This document shows positions 5,504 to 5,838 of a stretch of DNA of 5,838 bases, in pieces. A program made the position numbers and the translations under genes. Origin of the DNA: Prevotellaceae bacterium (GTDB taxonomy: Bacteria; Bacteroidota; Bacteroidia; Bacteroidales; UBA932). The stretch is from positions 1-5,838 of the forward strand of contig JAIRUB010000085.1 of the NCBI GenBank assembly GCA_031254635.1, given 5' to 3'. Position 1 is the stretch's first letter. Every line of letters begins with the position of its first letter. The notes below the pieces were generated by a model, which saw nothing but the letters and a program-made list of their open reading frames with translations, did no database searches and was not told the origin of the DNA.

Positions 5504-5504
5504 C
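5484..5504 (+). repeat. Three perfect tandem copies of a 7-bp unit
   Basis: TCATAAC occurs three times head to tail, ending 8 nt before the etfB start codon. A stretch this close to the ATG lies in the etfB leader if transcription comes from upstream. Copy number may vary between strains by slippage. Confidence 0.85.
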
Positions 5505-5512
5505 TAAATAAA

Positions 5513-5838
5513 ATGAATCCATTAAAAATTGTTGTGCTGGCCAAACAAGTGCCCGACACGCGCAATGTGGGTAAGAATGCCATGAAAGAAGACGGAACTG
5601 TAAACAGGGCTGCGCTTCCCGCTATCTTCAATCCCGAAGATTTGAATGCACTCGAACAGGCATTGCGATTGAAAGATCGTTTCCCCGATTCAACCATTCA
5701 ATTGTTAACTATGGGTCCCGGCCGCGCTGCAGACATTATCCGTGAAGGTTTATTCCGTGGAGCCGATGGCGGTGTATTGCTTACCGACCGTAAGTTTGCC
5801 GGCGCCGATACCCTCGCTACTTCTTATGCCTTGGCGCA
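5513..5838 (+). CDS. etfB: Electron transfer flavoprotein beta subunit, N-terminal part
   Basis: The frame begins at ATG 5513 and is open to the right edge, giving 108 of roughly 250-290 expected residues. EtfB pairs with EtfA to carry electrons from acyl-CoA or other flavin dehydrogenases to the quinone pool or to a bifurcating complex. Family features are KIVVLAKQVPDTRNVG (5-20), FNPEDLNALEQALRLKD (39-55), LLTMGPGRAADIIREGLFRGAD (64-85) and the nucleotide-binding-region motif TDRKFAGADTLATSYALA (91-108). It resembles the FixA-like forms common in Bacteroidales. etfA would be expected next, beyond the window. The start is supported by the A-rich leader and by the conserved strand beginning at residue 4. 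No TAnnTTTG promoter is visible in the preceding 135 nt, so it may be read through from ridA-DUF3467 or use another promoter type. Bifurcating versus non-bifurcating type cannot be decided from this fragment. Confidence 0.95.
   Translation, partial: MNPLKIVVLAKQVPDTRNVGKNAMKEDGTVNRAALPAIFNPEDLNALEQALRLKDRFPDSTIQLLTMGPGRAADIIREGLFRGADGGVLLTDRKFAGADTLATSYALA

Overview
The window looks like chromosomal DNA of a member of the Bacteroidota, most likely of the order Bacteroidales. Three of its gene starts have an upstream TAnnTTTG box, the -7 element of the Bacteroidota primary sigma factor, and A-rich rather than Shine-Dalgarno leaders. The proteins resemble Bacteroidales forms: a TamB-like protein with the short N-terminal anchor, a FixA-like EtfB, and a DUF3467 protein. 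No phage, transposase, CRISPR or defence gene is visible; most of the window is core housekeeping.

Layout, left to right. (1) Bases 669-1, minus strand: the first 223 codons of a TamB/AsmA-like envelope protein that runs off the left edge. The first ten bases equal the 3' end of the Illumina TruSeq adapter and are probably not genomic. (2) Bases 670-745: a divergent promoter region with one TAnnTTTG box per strand. (3) Bases 746-1774, plus strand: tsaD, for the tRNA t6A37 modification. (4) Bases 1775-1853: a convergent gap with a degenerate repeat. (5) Bases 4565-1854, minus strand: a compact unit of DUF177 (YceD), rpmF, plsX, fabH and a tRNA-Arg(CCU) gene that begins 4 nt after the fabH stop. 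(6) Bases 4566-4658: a second divergent promoter region, with a striking TTGTACAT/ATGTACAA inverted repeat before ridA. (7) Bases 4659-5377, plus strand: ridA, then a DUF3467 gene. (8) Bases 5378-5512: a gap with heptamer repeats in inverted orientation and a second copy of the words seen after tsaD. (9) Bases 5513-5838, plus strand: the first 108 codons of etfB, cut by the right edge.

How the genes fit together. The minus-strand unit is the widely conserved cluster joining ribosome assembly (YceD/DUF177, L32) to the start of fatty acid and phospholipid synthesis (PlsX, FabH); here it also carries a tRNA gene, which adds to the translation theme along with the nearby tsaD. RidA clears reactive enamine/imine intermediates, DUF3467 has no known function, and EtfB belongs to acyl-CoA or related flavin electron transfer. 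I found no convincing previously undescribed system. The points most worth checking are the adapter remnant, the ridA operator-like repeat, the tRNA attached to the fabH operon, the dispersed intergenic repeat and the short DUF177 protein.
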